Positions 45,722 through 55,127 of a stretch of DNA of 64,000 nt are shown piece by piece (position 1 is the stretch's first letter; each line of letters opens with the position of its first letter). Position numbers and translations under genes: made by a program. The stretch spans positions 1 through 64,000 of the forward strand of contig NZ_LJTC01000003.1 in the NCBI RefSeq assembly GCF_001306915.1. Reading direction: 5' to 3'. The notes beneath the pieces were generated by a model that was not told where the DNA came from, made no database searches, and was given only the letters and a program-made list of their open reading frames with translations. This stretch comes from Pseudoalteromonas lipolytica (lineage in GTDB: Bacteria > Pseudomonadota > Gammaproteobacteria > Enterobacterales > Alteromonadaceae).

Positions 45722-45792
45722 AAGCACTCTCCTGGCTCATCTATGAGCCTTTATCATTGTGTGTCAAAGACCTCACCATTGAGATAAGGGCT

Positions 45793-47328
45793 TTATTTGC
45801 TAATGCAAACTTTATTTCGTCCTTCATTTTTTGCTTTGTACAGAGCATCGTCGGCACGATCAAAAGCAATCAGCGGGGTATCACCTTTTTTAAGTTGGGT
45901 AGCACCAAGAGAAATAGTGATTTCTACTTGCTTATCTTTAAATTTAAACGGTATTGCCTGAATATTTTTGCGCAGTTTTTCAAGAGAGCTAACTGCATTT
46001 TCAATAGACATGCCTGTCATTAATAACACAAATTCCTCACCACCGTAACGGGCAATAAAGTCTGATTTACGAATTGATTTTTGTAGTGCTTTAGCAATAA
46101 CTTGCAATGTTTTATCGCCAGCACTGTGGCCATACCTATCATTAATAGATTTAAAGTGATCGACATCAAGCACCACAAATGTCACATCAGACTCTTGGAT
46201 GTTAAATAAATGAAATTCATGATTAAAACGTTCATCGAACGCGGCTCTGTTTGGTAGCTTTGTTAAACCATCAAGTAAGCTTTTATAGCGTTGTTCATTT
46301 AACCGTTTTTTGTAAGTTGAGAGTTTGCTTTCTAAATGACTTATTCTTTTATTAATGTCGTTAAAGCTATTTAATAAATGCTCTCTTTCACTCTGTTCTA
46401 ATTTTTCTTTTGCTATTAAATCATCACTTAATGATTTTAACTCTTCTTCGACTAGCTCTTTGAGGGACGATATTGACGTTGCTTGTTGCGTCTGAGTATT
46501 AAGGTTTTTAATTTTTGCTTCTATTTGCTTATTTAGCGACTCGTACTCAGCGCTAAGTGACTCAGAATGTTTACTGGTTGAAACAATTGAATGATGTAAA
46601 TCTTCAATTGTTTGATTTAAAGAGATCAAAAAACTCTGTGCTGATTGACGCTCTTTACTCATATTACGAGTAATAATCGTGATAATTTTTAGAGCAGAAT
46701 CAAGTAAATCATCAATACAGTCGTTATGTGTAATGTTATTCTTTACTGCTTTGATTTGTTCAGCGCTTTCATCCTCTAAAACGAGATCATTTGCTAGGTT
46801 AAGTAGTTCGGCTGCAAGCTGGGGTTTAATTTGTGATTCAGTTTCACTTTTTGTCGAAAGCTTTGCCTGTAAAGCTTGATGATAAATTATTACCAGTTTA
46901 GATAATAAAGGGATAAAGTCATGGTTAGATTGGATGTTATTTAACTCATGATCAAGCAAATGGCGTAAAGAACGACGGGCATCATCCGGTAAACCTTTTA
47001 CTTTTTGTAGCTGCTTTCCTGCATCATTGACACTGTTGTTAAGTTCGCGTTGTAAAGCAATTTGCTTTGCTTCTTGGTGTTTTAATAGCCCTAGAACATC
47101 ATCAATAAAAGGTGAAAGAAGGTTAAAGTCAACCCCTTTTTTCAGAGCACTTCTAAACTTAGCGAGGCGATTATCTAACTCAATATCTAAGCCCTTACAA
47201 CTTAGAGATAACTTTGCAGCAAACTGAGAAAGAACCTCAACTTGGTGTTTGCGTGCATCCTCAACAACCGTCCGGGCATCGATTGCTTGTTTTAACTTTT
47301 TATTAAGAAGATCATGCTGTTGCTGCAC
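45793..47328 (-). CDS. diguanylate cyclase with long coiled coil
   Basis: A 511-residue protein: long helical/coiled-coil N-terminus (about 1-340, rich in Leu, Gln and Lys) followed by a GGDEF domain (about 345-510). The active site reads RYGGEEFVLLM (GGEEF type, catalytically competent in known family members), with the inhibitory site R-K-S-D a few residues earlier. No membrane segment or known sensor domain is visible, so the coiled coil may link or oligomerise. Makes c-di-GMP. ppnN begins 71 bp downstream of its stop. Confidence 0.9.
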   Translation of the reverse strand: MQQQHDLLNKKLKQAIDARTVVEDARKHQVEVLSQFAAKLSLSCKGLDIELDNRLAKFRSALKKGVDFNLLSPFIDDVLGLLKHQEAKQIALQRELNNSVNDAGKQLQKVKGLPDDARRSLRHLLDHELNNIQSNHDFIPLLSKLVIIYHQALQAKLSTKSETESQIKPQLAAELLNLANDLVLEDESAEQIKAVKNNITHNDCIDDLLDSALKIITIITRNMSKERQSAQSFLISLNQTIEDLHHSIVSTSKHSESLSAEYESLNKQIEAKIKNLNTQTQQATSISSLKELVEEELKSLSDDLIAKEKLEQSEREHLLNSFNDINKRISHLESKLSTYKKRLNEQRYKSLLDGLTKLPNRAAFDERFNHEFHLFNIQESDVTFVVLDVDHFKSINDRYGHSAGDKTLQVIAKALQKSIRKSDFIARYGGEEFVLLMTGMSIENAVSSLEKLRKNIQAIPFKFKDKQVEITISLGATQLKKGDTPLIAFDRADDALYKAKNEGRNKVCISK

Positions 47329-47529
47329 CGAGTAATACCGCCGTTATTAATCAACTGTCTATAAGCTAAGTTTACAACAAAATAGTACGAAATGTAGGTT
47401 CCAAGTCAAAAACTTAGCCATTTTGTCTATCAAACTTGTTGCAATGGCTGTTTATCGGTTTTTAATTCACATTTTTTATCGCAATTGTTAGTCTATTTCG
47501 TAATTTTGATAGTAATAAAAAGAGTTGTT

Positions 47530-49311
47530 ATGAAAAAGTTTTTGGCCATGTCTATTTTGGCGGCCTGTTCTAGCAGTGCGTTTGCAGATGTAAACTACTC
47601 ACTGTCTATTACTCAGCCTGAACACCACCTAGGTAATGTAAGTGTTGAGTTTCCGCAAACAGCACAAGCACATTTAGATATTAAACTTCCTGCTTGGCGT
47701 ACTGGTCGCTACGAAATTTTAAATCTTGCCAATGGCGTGCGCTTTTTCGAAGCAAAAGATGATGATGGTAAAGCATTAAAGTGGGAAAAAATTGACCACA
47801 GCACGTGGCGTGTTCACCTAAACGAACCTACTCAAGTCAATGTTGATTACCAAGTTTACGCTAACGAGCTAGGTAAACGTGCTCGTCATATTGATGACAG
47901 CCATGCCTTCATTGATGCATCAGGCTTTTTCATGTTCAGTGAATCATTCCGTCAAGATCCAGTTAAAGTTGAACTAGATGTACCAAAAGCATGGCGTTCA
48001 GTATCGGGTATGGAAAATGCGGGCTCTAAACACAGTTTTAAAGCCGCTGATTACGATATTTTAGTTGATTCACCAATCGAAACGGGTATCAACGAGCTAC
48101 ACAAGTTCACCGTTGATGGCCGTGAATATGAGTTAGTTATTTGGGGTGAAGGCAACTACGACGTAGATCAAATGCTAACTGACCTTAAAAAGCTAGTGAC
48201 AACCGGTAATGTAATTTGGGATAGCTACCCGTATGAGCGTTATGTATTTATGGTGCATGCTACGTCAGGAGCAGGCGGTGCAACAGAGCATTTAAACTCA
48301 ACAATTATCCAGCGCCCACGTGACCGTTTTGGTTCTCGTAAAGATTACCTTGCGTTTATCAGCACCGCAGCACACGAATTTATTCATACTTGGAACGTAA
48401 AAGCATACCGCCCTAAAGGTATCGCACCGTACGACTACACCAATATTAACTACGCGAAAACATTATGGATTGCAGAGGGCTCAACCAGCTACTTTGAAGA
48501 TCACTTAATGGTGCGCGCTGGTATTGAAACAACCGATGAGTTCTTCGGTACGTTAACAAAAACCGTTAATCGCCACCTACAAACACCGGGTCGTGAAGTA
48601 CAAAGCGCAACTGAAACCAGTTTTGATAAGTGGATTAATCAAGGCGGCGACCACGCTCGCAACTACAGCACTAATATCTATTTAGAAGGTGCGTTGATTT
48701 CAATGGCACTCGATATTGATTTGCTAGAAAAAAGCGATGGCAAAATTAGTTACCGCGATGTACACCGTGCGCTTTATAACAAGCACCGTTTACCAGATGG
48801 TTTTACGCCAGATGATGTTAAAGCGATTTTAAAAGAGCTTACTGGTCGTGATTACAGTGCTTGGTGGCAAGCGAATGTGGACGAGCCAGCTGCTATCGAC
48901 TTTGATTTGTTACTTGCAAAAGTAGGCTTAGGTTTAATTCGCCCAGAAGGCGCAAAATCAGTACCGAGTATTGATTCGTTTGCTAAAAACAGCGGTGAGT
49001 TATTAACCCTAACGCATGTTCGCCGTGGTGGCGCTGCATGGCAAGCGGGCTTAACAACGGATGATAAAATCGTCGCGTTTAACAAAAAGCATGTGGGTAA
49101 AGATTTAACAGCCAGCCTCGAAACGTTCAAAGCAGGCGACACAGTGACTGTTGATTTCATTCGACGCGATGCACTGCAAAGCACAACGCTAACACTTAGC
49201 GAAGATTTTGATAAAGAGAAAAAGGTCAAAGCATTAAAAGATGCAACACCAGCTCAAATGGCATTGTTTAAAGCATGGATGGGTGTTGACCACCCAAATC
49301 AAGCTAAATAA
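47530..49311 (+). CDS. M61 family metallopeptidase with PDZ domain
   Basis: A 593-residue secreted protease; signal peptide of about 20 residues (SSSAFADV). Zinc site H282-E283-x2-H286 in AAHEFIHTWNVKAYRP and the third ligand E316 in WIAEGSTSYFED. N-terminal beta domain about 22-200; the catalytic domain up to about 450; a C-terminal PDZ domain about 480-570 (RRGGAAWQAGLTTDDKIVAFN). Glycyl-aminopeptidase family; role in peptide use. ATG at 47530 is preferred to an in-frame one at 47485 because the signal peptide begins there. Confidence 0.92.
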   Translation: MKKFLAMSILAACSSSAFADVNYSLSITQPEHHLGNVSVEFPQTAQAHLDIKLPAWRTGRYEILNLANGVRFFEAKDDDGKALKWEKIDHSTWRVHLNEPTQVNVDYQVYANELGKRARHIDDSHAFIDASGFFMFSESFRQDPVKVELDVPKAWRSVSGMENAGSKHSFKAADYDILVDSPIETGINELHKFTVDGREYELVIWGEGNYDVDQMLTDLKKLVTTGNVIWDSYPYERYVFMVHATSGAGGATEHLNSTIIQRPRDRFGSRKDYLAFISTAAHEFIHTWNVKAYRPKGIAPYDYTNINYAKTLWIAEGSTSYFEDHLMVRAGIETTDEFFGTLTKTVNRHLQTPGREVQSATETSFDKWINQGGDHARNYSTNIYLEGALISMALDIDLLEKSDGKISYRDVHRALYNKHRLPDGFTPDDVKAILKELTGRDYSAWWQANVDEPAAIDFDLLLAKVGLGLIRPEGAKSVPSIDSFAKNSGELLTLTHVRRGGAAWQAGLTTDDKIVAFNKKHVGKDLTASLETFKAGDTVTVDFIRRDALQSTTLTLSEDFDKEKKVKALKDATPAQMALFKAWMGVDHPNQAK

Positions 49312-49331
49312 CAGCCAAGCTAAATAAATCG

Positions 49332-50126
49332 TTAATGATTTTTGATTGGTAAGAGAGGAGCTGCGGCTCCTTTCTTTTTGCTCGGTGTTTGCTGCGCTTT
49401 TACAAATTGCTTAGTGTATTGTGCGTTTAATAGTGCACTTTGTAGCTGCTGTTTTTTACGTCGCCAAAACGACTTTTTAACTTTGACTGATCTATCCCGA
49501 ATATCGCTTTGTGAATTATCGGGTTGTGATACCGGGTAGGGCAGCAAAGAGTATCCATATACGCCAGTTTCCCAAACGTGCTGTAAATCGCAGTCTACGG
49601 GGCGGCCAAATGTGGCTGTGGTTTTTAATAGCGCTTTTGCTCCGGCCAAACTAACAGCCGTTGCACAGCAGCCAGACATAAGCTTTTTATGAATAACTAA
49701 ATGTTGCTCATCGGCAAGGGATTTAGTAAAGGCAATGTCGCGATTACGGTCTTTATAAGCCGCTAACTTTATTAGCTGCCAAGGCTGTTTTAATGTATTT
49801 ATGTTTTCAATTGCACTGTGAATTGAGCGGTCGAGAACAAAGTCATCTTCTAAAATAATGGCGTAATCTAATTGCCTATCGACAATGGTTTGCCATGCTT
49901 TTCTGTGACTCAGGTAGCAGCCAATTTCACCTTTACTCAAGGGTTTATGGTATTTTTTTAAGTTTAAATCAGCACTATAGTGTTTGGTTATCTCTGTATC
50001 GGACAGCTTTCTACCATCAATTGCATCAAGGCGTTCAAATGCCAAATTTTGTGCGTTGAGTTCATGGCTTACACGGTTCAATCGTTCAGTAGAGCTTGCT
50101 AAGTTGATTACAAAAATAGCGGTCAT
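49332..50126 (-). CDS. family 25 glycosyltransferase
   Basis: A 264-residue GT25 enzyme of the LPS-glycan type. It begins TAIFVINLASSTERLNRVS, with LDAIDGR, KGEIGCYLSHRKAWQTIV and the acidic metal site YAIILEDDFVLD. It transfers sugars, probably to surface glycan. The C-terminus is a lysine/alanine-rich tail. The terminator of the converging M61 gene lies inside its last codons. It stands alone, with no neighbouring polysaccharide genes. Confidence 0.85.
   Translation of the reverse strand: MTAIFVINLASSTERLNRVSHELNAQNLAFERLDAIDGRKLSDTEITKHYSADLNLKKYHKPLSKGEIGCYLSHRKAWQTIVDRQLDYAIILEDDFVLDRSIHSAIENINTLKQPWQLIKLAAYKDRNRDIAFTKSLADEQHLVIHKKLMSGCCATAVSLAGAKALLKTTATFGRPVDCDLQHVWETGVYGYSLLPYPVSQPDNSQSDIRDRSVKVKKSFWRRKKQQLQSALLNAQYTKQFVKAQQTPSKKKGAAAPLLPIKNH
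49356..49378 (+). terminator. terminator of the M61 gene
   Basis: AGGAGC (49356-49361), loop TGCG, GCTCCT (49366-49371), then a TTCTTTTT run. It lies within the 3' coding end of the converging GT25 gene. Confidence 0.5.
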
Positions 50127-50190
50127 TATCGTTACCTGATGGTCAGTTTGAATCAGGCTAACAAGCTTTAATGACGCTTGGGTGTCAGAA

Positions 50191-50376
50191 CTATTTCGCT
50201 TTTATGTCAGGGCGAGGAGTGTTTAAAATCGCTTGCTTTTCTTGCTCGGATAAAATGATCCAATCAAAAATCTCATCATTACTGCGACCACAGCCAGTGC
50301 AATAACCATTTAGGCGATGACATTGACCGATGCAATCTGTTTTGTATTGGCTGGTTGGTATTTTCGAATGTGTCAT
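50191..50376 (-). CDS. DUF1289 small cysteine-rich protein
   Basis: A 61-residue protein with four cysteines in the DUF1289 pattern: DCIGQCHRLNGYCTGCGRSNDEIFDW. These probably bind iron-sulfur or zinc (inference). Function is unknown but the family is widespread in proteobacteria. The start MTHSKIP at 50376 follows a short leader. It ends 65 bases upstream of the GT25 start. Confidence 0.83.
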   Translation of the reverse strand: MTHSKIPTSQYKTDCIGQCHRLNGYCTGCGRSNDEIFDWIILSEQEKQAILNTPRPDIKAK

Positions 50377-50417
50377 AGTGATGTGAAGGCTAATCTCTAT
50401 TAGCCTTCCTAAGTGTA

Positions 50418-50930
50418 TTACTTGCCTTCAATTGGCTTACCAATTTCAAGGGTAGTAGACCAAGGCTGTTTACGCGATAGGGTTTTACCCGAATGAATTG
50501 AGATAACAGGGTTGTTTTCGTCAAGTACAAACGTGGTGCGTAGCGATTCAGCAGACTCTTTTTGTGTTTGATGCCAGTTATTACTTGCTAAACAAGCTTG
50601 GGTAAAATTAACCGCACGGGTGTGATCGGCAACAGCTTGTTGCTGTTGCTCGTAGTTGCCTACACAGCGGTAGGTAACATTGTCTTTATCAAGCGCCGTG
50701 ATTTGACAGTTATCGGCAATAAGGTTGTATTTTGCTGTCCATGTTTCCATGTATTTTGTATTTACACGGCTACGTTTTAAGCCTTCAAAGCGGTTATCGT
50801 AAGCACCTAATAGGGCGTTAATTTTCTCGCAAGGGGTTAAGTTATCAATGGCTGTTTGTTGTTCAGTTGTTAGTCCTGTACAACCTGTTAAAACAAGGCC
50901 AGTTAGTAAGGCGGCGAGTGGCTTTTTCAT
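50418..50930 (-). CDS. hypothetical lipoprotein
   Basis: A 170-residue lipoprotein: signal peptide MKKPLAALLTGLVLTGC with lipobox LTGC (Cys17). The mature part has four further cysteines (e.g. NLTPCEKIN, DNCQITALD, YRCVGNY, QACLAS) which may form disulfides. No recognised family. It is 41 bp upstream of the DUF1289 gene in the same direction. Sequence shows a normal codon use. Confidence 0.6.
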   Translation of the reverse strand: MKKPLAALLTGLVLTGCTGLTTEQQTAIDNLTPCEKINALLGAYDNRFEGLKRSRVNTKYMETWTAKYNLIADNCQITALDKDNVTYRCVGNYEQQQQAVADHTRAVNFTQACLASNNWHQTQKESAESLRTTFVLDENNPVISIHSGKTLSRKQPWSTTLEIGKPIEGK

Positions 50931-51026
50931 ATCAGGCTATCCTTTTAAATAGCAGTTCCTTAAACGTTTCCTAAAGGATACCTAAGCCCTTATAAAAATG
51001 CTAATAAAGATTGGTGATTACAAAGC

Positions 51027-51054
51027 AAAATGCCCTCGTAAAGGAGGGCATTTT
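51027..51054. terminator. bidirectional terminator
   Basis: 11-bp stem AAAATGCCCTC (51027-51037) / GAGGGCATTTT (51044-51054). It follows the DGSG-repeat gene ending at 51082 on the minus strand and precedes the lipoprotein gene. Confidence 0.88.
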
Positions 51055-51081
51055 AGTTGCGTATATGATAAAAGCGCAGGC

Positions 51082-51819
51082 TTACATTTTAGTTTTACCA
51101 GCAATGTTGGTCACTTTTACTGAGCCAGAACCATCACTTAGTAACTCAAAGTTTGCTGCAGTATCAACGCGAATGCTGCCTGAGCCATCTGAAACGACAA
51201 CATCACCCAAAATATCATTTAAGTCGATACCACCAGAACCATCGTGTACTTCGATATTGCCTTGTGCGTTGGCAACATCAATATTACCTGAGCCGTCATG
51301 AATTTTAATATCACGGCTGATATTACGTGCCTCTATGCTACCCGAACCATCATTGATTTCTAATGTGCCTGTAATGTCATTTGCGGTAATTGAACCTGAA
51401 CCATCGTTAATCACTGTATCAGCGACTTTGCTGATAATAATTTCACCCGACCCATCGTGCACATTTACATTAAATGAACGAGGGATCGCAACAGTTAAAT
51501 CAATGCGAGTTTGCTTATTGGTGTGGTAATCGCACTGGCCTGCACTAAGCGCAGCACGCTTACCTTTAGCTTCAAGCGTTAAGCAATACTCATCATGTGG
51601 CTTTTCTTGATAAATCTCGGCTTTAACGGTCACTTGATCACTGTCACTACCGGTAATGTGTAAAAAACCTGAGCCTGCTTCTACTTTTAAAGCGCTTAAT
51701 GATGCTGCATCTAGCGTTAGGTTTTTAGTTGCTTGTAGAGGCATTTCACCCCAAGCAAAGGTCTGTGCTGATAATAAGCCTGCGGCAATGAGTGAGAGTG
51801 TTTTTACTGTACTTAACAT
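51082..51819 (-). CDS. secreted DGSG-repeat (DUF4097-like) protein
   Basis: A 245-residue exported protein; signal peptide of about 22 residues (LSAQTFAWG). From about residue 121 it carries seven DGSG units spaced 17-18 residues apart: DGSGEI, DGSGSI twice, DGSGNI, DGSGGI, DGSGSI, DGSGSV, alternating with short hydrophobic beta strands. Such a regular pattern suggests a right-handed beta-helix, as in DUF4097/adhesin-like proteins, with Asp-Gly turns that may bind calcium (inference). AGGGAAGA lies upstream of the ATG. Monocistronic, with a terminator. Confidence 0.75.
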   Translation of the reverse strand: MLSTVKTLSLIAAGLLSAQTFAWGEMPLQATKNLTLDAASLSALKVEAGSGFLHITGSDSDQVTVKAEIYQEKPHDEYCLTLEAKGKRAALSAGQCDYHTNKQTRIDLTVAIPRSFNVNVHDGSGEIIISKVADTVINDGSGSITANDITGTLEINDGSGSIEARNISRDIKIHDGSGNIDVANAQGNIEVHDGSGGIDLNDILGDVVVSDGSGSIRVDTAANFELLSDGSGSVKVTNIAGKTKM

Positions 51820-52099
51820 GGTTCTTCCCTTTCATATCTGTGGTGTTATTAGCTTAGTCGCAGGTGCTGATAAAAAAGGTTTAAAGGGTTTAAAAATTTT
51901 TTATAAAAATAATAGGCTGAACTTATGAATTCTAAGGTTAAGGCTAATAATTACAAAGTACTGCGATAAGTGGGATTAATAAATGTACCTGTATTTTCTA
52001 TGTACGAAATAGAACATTTAATAAGACTAACATTCTGATATACACGATTAAGTAGAGCTTGAATCATCAAGCCCTACTAAAAAGGACAAATTTTTTAGT
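51820..52099. other. gap between the repeat protein and the orphan gene
   Basis: 280 bases, AT-rich. It includes the promoter region of the repeat gene and the hairpin listed at 52051-52078. Confidence 0.4.
52051..52078 (-). terminator. hairpin after the orphan secreted gene
   Basis: AGTAG-A-GCTTGA (52051-52062) and TCAAGC-C-CTACT (52067-52078) pair with one mismatch. No U run follows on either strand, so a weak or non-classical terminator. Confidence 0.4.
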
Positions 52100-52687
52100 T
52101 TAATAATTTATTTCTATTTGACCAACTGAAACAGTTCCTTGCTGCCAAGTTGTTCTACATGTCAATGAAAGAATAGAATTGTCTTGATAATTATTATCTA
52201 AACTTGTTGTGAAATTAACACTTTGTTTAGATGAGTTATTTAGATCAGATATGCTAATCCAATCAAAACCCTGTCCAGTCCCATATTTAAGCCATACTTC
52301 ACTGTTGCCATCATTTACTTTTTTAATCTGTGAAATTGAGCAACCACCAAAAGAGTTATTTAAACCTTGAGTGGTACCGTGAACTGTTAGTTGGTATTGA
52401 CCAATGTTATCGTTCAATGGAATTGCACAATTGAAGTAACGTGAAGTTCTTGAAAATGTTGGGTTGAAAGTAAAGTATCCGTTAGCGGTTGCGCCAACAT
52501 TTTCTAAAGAGAGTTCTTTTAGTGCTGACAAATCGCCATTTGTAGCAATTAGCTCGTTTAAAGCTGAAGTTTTTTTCACAGTATCTTCACTACAATGCGC
52601 AGAGCCAGTAAAAGTAATTGTTTGTGAAAATGCTGATGTTGATGCAATCGCTAAAAGGGTAGCAATTGATAATGAAATTTTATTCAT
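52100..52687 (-). CDS. secreted orphan protein
   Basis: A 195-residue exported protein; signal peptide of about 21 residues (STSAFSQ). The mature part is beta-rich by pattern with four cysteines (SAHCSED, FNCAIPL, GGCSISQ, LTCRTTW), probably two disulfides. No family recognised. AGAAGGA precedes the ATG. It is AT-rich for its neighbours, and sits beside a short open fragment with no start (52860-52958), so the locus may be horizontally acquired. Confidence 0.55.
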   Translation of the reverse strand: MNKISLSIATLLAIASTSAFSQTITFTGSAHCSEDTVKKTSALNELIATNGDLSALKELSLENVGATANGYFTFNPTFSRTSRYFNCAIPLNDNIGQYQLTVHGTTQGLNNSFGGCSISQIKKVNDGNSEVWLKYGTGQGFDWISISDLNNSSKQSVNFTTSLDNNYQDNSILSLTCRTTWQQGTVSVGQIEINY

Positions 52688-52859
52688 GATAAGAATCCTT
52701 CTTCTTTGTCCTTTTCAATTGAATTAGACCATAATTAGACTTACTAATCAAATAATGAAATTGTATATATTGTTGAATTTATTGCATTTATTTTAAATTG
52801 ACCATCAATTCACGTTTTTACTGTTGTTGCAATGGATTCTAAAATCACACTATATGTGA

Positions 52860-52958
52860 GGAGGTGACCTTGCAGGACTTAAAGGCTTTAGTGAACATGA
52901 CTTTACCCGTGATGTTTTAAAGCACAGGGTAGATAAGAGTGGATTTAAGAAACACTAA
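52860..52958 (+). pseudogene. 3' remnant of a lost gene
   Basis: An open stretch of 32 codons from just after a TGA stop to TAA at 52956-52958, ending DKSGFKKH. It reads GGDLAGLKGFSEHDFTRD and has no start codon. It could be the tail of a truncated gene or chance. An AGGAGG-like sequence at its start with TTG gives a different 16-codon frame. Confidence 0.3.
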
Positions 52959-52985
52959 AAAAGATGCACCTAAAAAGGTGCATCT
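52957..52985 (-). terminator. his operon terminator
   Basis: AGATGCACCT (52962-52971), loop AAAA, AGGTGCATCT (52976-52985). On the minus strand it is followed by a run of six U. Lies 14 bases past the hisIE stop. Confidence 0.9.
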
Positions 52986-52998
52986 AACTGAACTTAAT

Positions 52999-53613
52999 TT
53001 ACTTATGGCGACCTTGTAAACAGCTCACCACATCAGCCAGCGATAGGCCTTGGCGCTGCAATAACACAGTTAAATGATACAGTAAGTCTGCCGATTCATT
53101 GGTTAATTCATCGTTATCATGTTTCATGGCTGCAAGGGCAACTTCAACGCCTTCTTCACCCACTTTTTGGCAACTACGACTTAAGTCTTTTGCAAACAAA
53201 GACGCAGTGTAGCTTTTGCTTGGATCATCGTCTTTACGCGAGACAATCACTTGTTCAAGCTCAGCTAAAAACGATAAGCTAGGTTTAGCATCATCGCCGA
53301 AGCAGCTTTGTGTACCAAGGTGGCATGTTGGCCCAAGTGGGTTTGCCAGTACTAATAGTGAGTCGTAATCGCAGTCGGTGTGTACAGAGACGACTTCAAG
53401 GTAGTTTTCTGATGTTTCGCCTTTGGTCCATAAACGCTCTTTAGAACGCGAGTAAAAGGTTACTTTTTGTTTGTCGAAAGTGGCAGCTAATGCATCTTGA
53501 TTCATAAAGCCTTGCATTAAAATCACCCCAGAGCGTGCGTCTTGCACAATAGCTGGGATCAATTCGCTTTTGGCAAAATCGACTTGAGAAAGAGTGTCTT
53601 TGGTTAATTGCAT
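52999..53613 (-). CDS. hisIE: phosphoribosyl-AMP cyclohydrolase / phosphoribosyl-ATP pyrophosphatase
   Basis: A 204-residue bifunctional protein catalysing steps 2 and 3 of histidine synthesis. The HisI half (about 1-112) has [30 protein letters not shown] and the zinc cysteines in DCDYDSLL and [11 protein letters not shown]. The HisE half (about 115-204) has [10 protein letters not shown] and [14 protein letters not shown]. Overlaps hisF by 10 bases. Last gene of the operon. Confidence 0.95.
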   Translation of the reverse strand: MQLTKDTLSQVDFAKSELIPAIVQDARSGVILMQGFMNQDALAATFDKQKVTFYSRSKERLWTKGETSENYLEVVSVHTDCDYDSLLVLANPLGPTCHLGTQSCFGDDAKPSLSFLAELEQVIVSRKDDDPSKSYTASLFAKDLSRSCQKVGEEGVEVALAAMKHDNDELTNESADLLYHLTVLLQRQGLSLADVVSCLQGRHK

Positions 53614-54383
53614 AGTCTTGCCGCTACATTATTATCAGTTAAAAATTGTTTTAGTTCGCCAATATCAATGACGTTCTTGTGAAATACGCTGGCTGCGAGC
53701 GCGCCATCAACTTGGCTTTGCTGAAACACATCAACAAAGTCTTGCATCGTACCTGCGCCGCCCGATGCAATCAGAGGAATATCGCACAGTGCACGCATTT
53801 TTGATAGCTGAACATTGTCGTAGCCTTTACGCACGCCGTCTTGGTTCATACAATTGAGCACGATTTCACCAGCACCTAGGTCTTGCACGCGCTTAACCCA
53901 TTCTTCGGTTTTGTAGCGAGTACGGCTTGATGCATTTGGGTCGCCAGTCAGCTGGTAGACTAAATATTCGCCAGTGTTTTCATCATAAAAGCTATCAATA
54001 CCCACAACTACGCATTGTTTACCAAACTCATCGTGTAACTCTTTGATAAGCTCTGGGCGAGCAATTGCAGGGCTATTAATACTGATTTTATCTGCACCAC
54101 GTTCTAAAACACGTGCTGCGTCGGCAACAGATTTAATGCCGCCTGCCACACAAAATGGAATATCAATGTGGCGTGCAATATTCTCTACCCAATTAACATC
54201 AAGTAGGCGTTTTTCGACGCTGGCACTGATTTCATAAAACACCAGCTCATCTGCACCGGCATCGCTGTAAGCTTTAGCAAGCGTTAAGATATCACCAACT
54301 ACTTCATGGCCTTTAAATTTAACGCCTTTAACAACTTGGCCGTCTTTTACATCTAAACAAGGGATTATGCGTTTTGATAACAT
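53604..54383 (-). CDS. hisF: imidazole glycerol phosphate synthase, cyclase subunit
   Basis: A 259-residue TIM-barrel. It begins [23 protein letters not shown], catalytic Asp in CLDV and in VVGIDSFYD. Phosphate-binding motifs VAGGIKS and ASGGAGTM. It closes the imidazole ring using ammonia from HisH. Overlaps hisA by 19 bases and hisIE by 10. Confidence 0.96.
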   Translation of the reverse strand: MLSKRIIPCLDVKDGQVVKGVKFKGHEVVGDILTLAKAYSDAGADELVFYEISASVEKRLLDVNWVENIARHIDIPFCVAGGIKSVADAARVLERGADKISINSPAIARPELIKELHDEFGKQCVVVGIDSFYDENTGEYLVYQLTGDPNASSRTRYKTEEWVKRVQDLGAGEIVLNCMNQDGVRKGYDNVQLSKMRALCDIPLIASGGAGTMQDFVDVFQQSQVDGALAASVFHKNVIDIGELKQFLTDNNVAARLCN

Positions 54384-55099
54384 GCTAACGCCTCCTCAAC
54401 ATTGAAGGCACCATCGAGTAACGATTTACCTAAAATAACACCGCCAACGCCCAGTTTTTTCAGCTTTGCAATATCATCCAGTGAGCTTACACCGCCTGAT
54501 GCTTGAACTTTAATCTCGCTGTTGTGGTTGGTTAAATCTTCATAAAGTGCAAACGAAGGGCCGGTCATGGTGCCGTCTTTACTGATGTCAGTACACAGAA
54601 AATCAACCACGCCAAGTGCCACATAAAAATCAACAAGTTCGAACAAACCAAACTCAGATTCACTTAACCAACCATGTGTTGCGGGTGCCCAGCCGTTGTC
54701 AGTTTTATTAACATCTAGTGCGATAACAAAGTGAGAGCTGCCAAATTTTTCAATCCACGCCTTTACATGTTCGCGCTTTTCAACGGCCATTGAACCAATT
54801 ACAACTTGATTAGCACCGGCTTCAAGCCAGTCAGCAACATCTTGCTCTGAGCGAATACCACCGCCCACTTGATAAGGCACATTAAGCGCTTTGGTTGCAG
54901 CTTGAATATGCTGCCACTGTTTTTTATTTGGATCGCGCGCGCCTTCTAAATCAACTAAGTGCAGTTTGCCTGCGCCGCTGTTTGCGTACTCTTGTAGGCG
55001 AGCGCCAAGTTCGTAAGGGTAAAATTGTGCGGTATCATACTTACCTTGGTATAAGCGCACAATTTGGTTTTGTAATACATCGAGTGCTGGAATAATCAC
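54365..55099 (-). CDS. hisA: ProFAR isomerase
   Basis: A 244-residue TIM-barrel isomerase of ProFAR to PRFAR. Asp8 in [19 protein letters not shown] and the second acid in [10 protein letters not shown]; phosphate site VGGGIRSE and ASGGVSSL. Duplicated-half homologue of HisF, with which it overlaps by 19 bases. Start is ATG at 55099, 28 bp after hisH. Confidence 0.95.
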   Translation of the reverse strand: MIIPALDVLQNQIVRLYQGKYDTAQFYPYELGARLQEYANSGAGKLHLVDLEGARDPNKKQWQHIQAATKALNVPYQVGGGIRSEQDVADWLEAGANQVVIGSMAVEKREHVKAWIEKFGSSHFVIALDVNKTDNGWAPATHGWLSESEFGLFELVDFYVALGVVDFLCTDISKDGTMTGPSFALYEDLTNHNSEIKVQASGGVSSLDDIAKLKKLGVGGVILGKSLLDGAFNVEEALACYQNA

Positions 55100-55127
55100 G
55101 TTTATTTCTCTTATTTTTTTGCTGCGC

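Larger units (their letters stand above)
52688..52998. other. AT-rich gap with a coding remnant
   Basis: 311 bases without an intact gene. It contains the remnant at 52860-52958 and the his operon terminator at 52957-52985. Confidence 0.5.

Noticed and set aside
45733-45752. GGCTCAT-CT-ATGAGCC palindrome between the GGDEF and ppnN genes
   Set aside because: No U run on the minus strand, so not a terminator; it lies just before the ppnN ribosome site and might affect it, but there is no further support.
52866-52920. 16-codon frame TTG...TAA with an AGGAGG-like site in the gap before the his operon end
   Set aside because: Very short, no conservation visible, and the other frame there looks more protein-like; left as a remnant.
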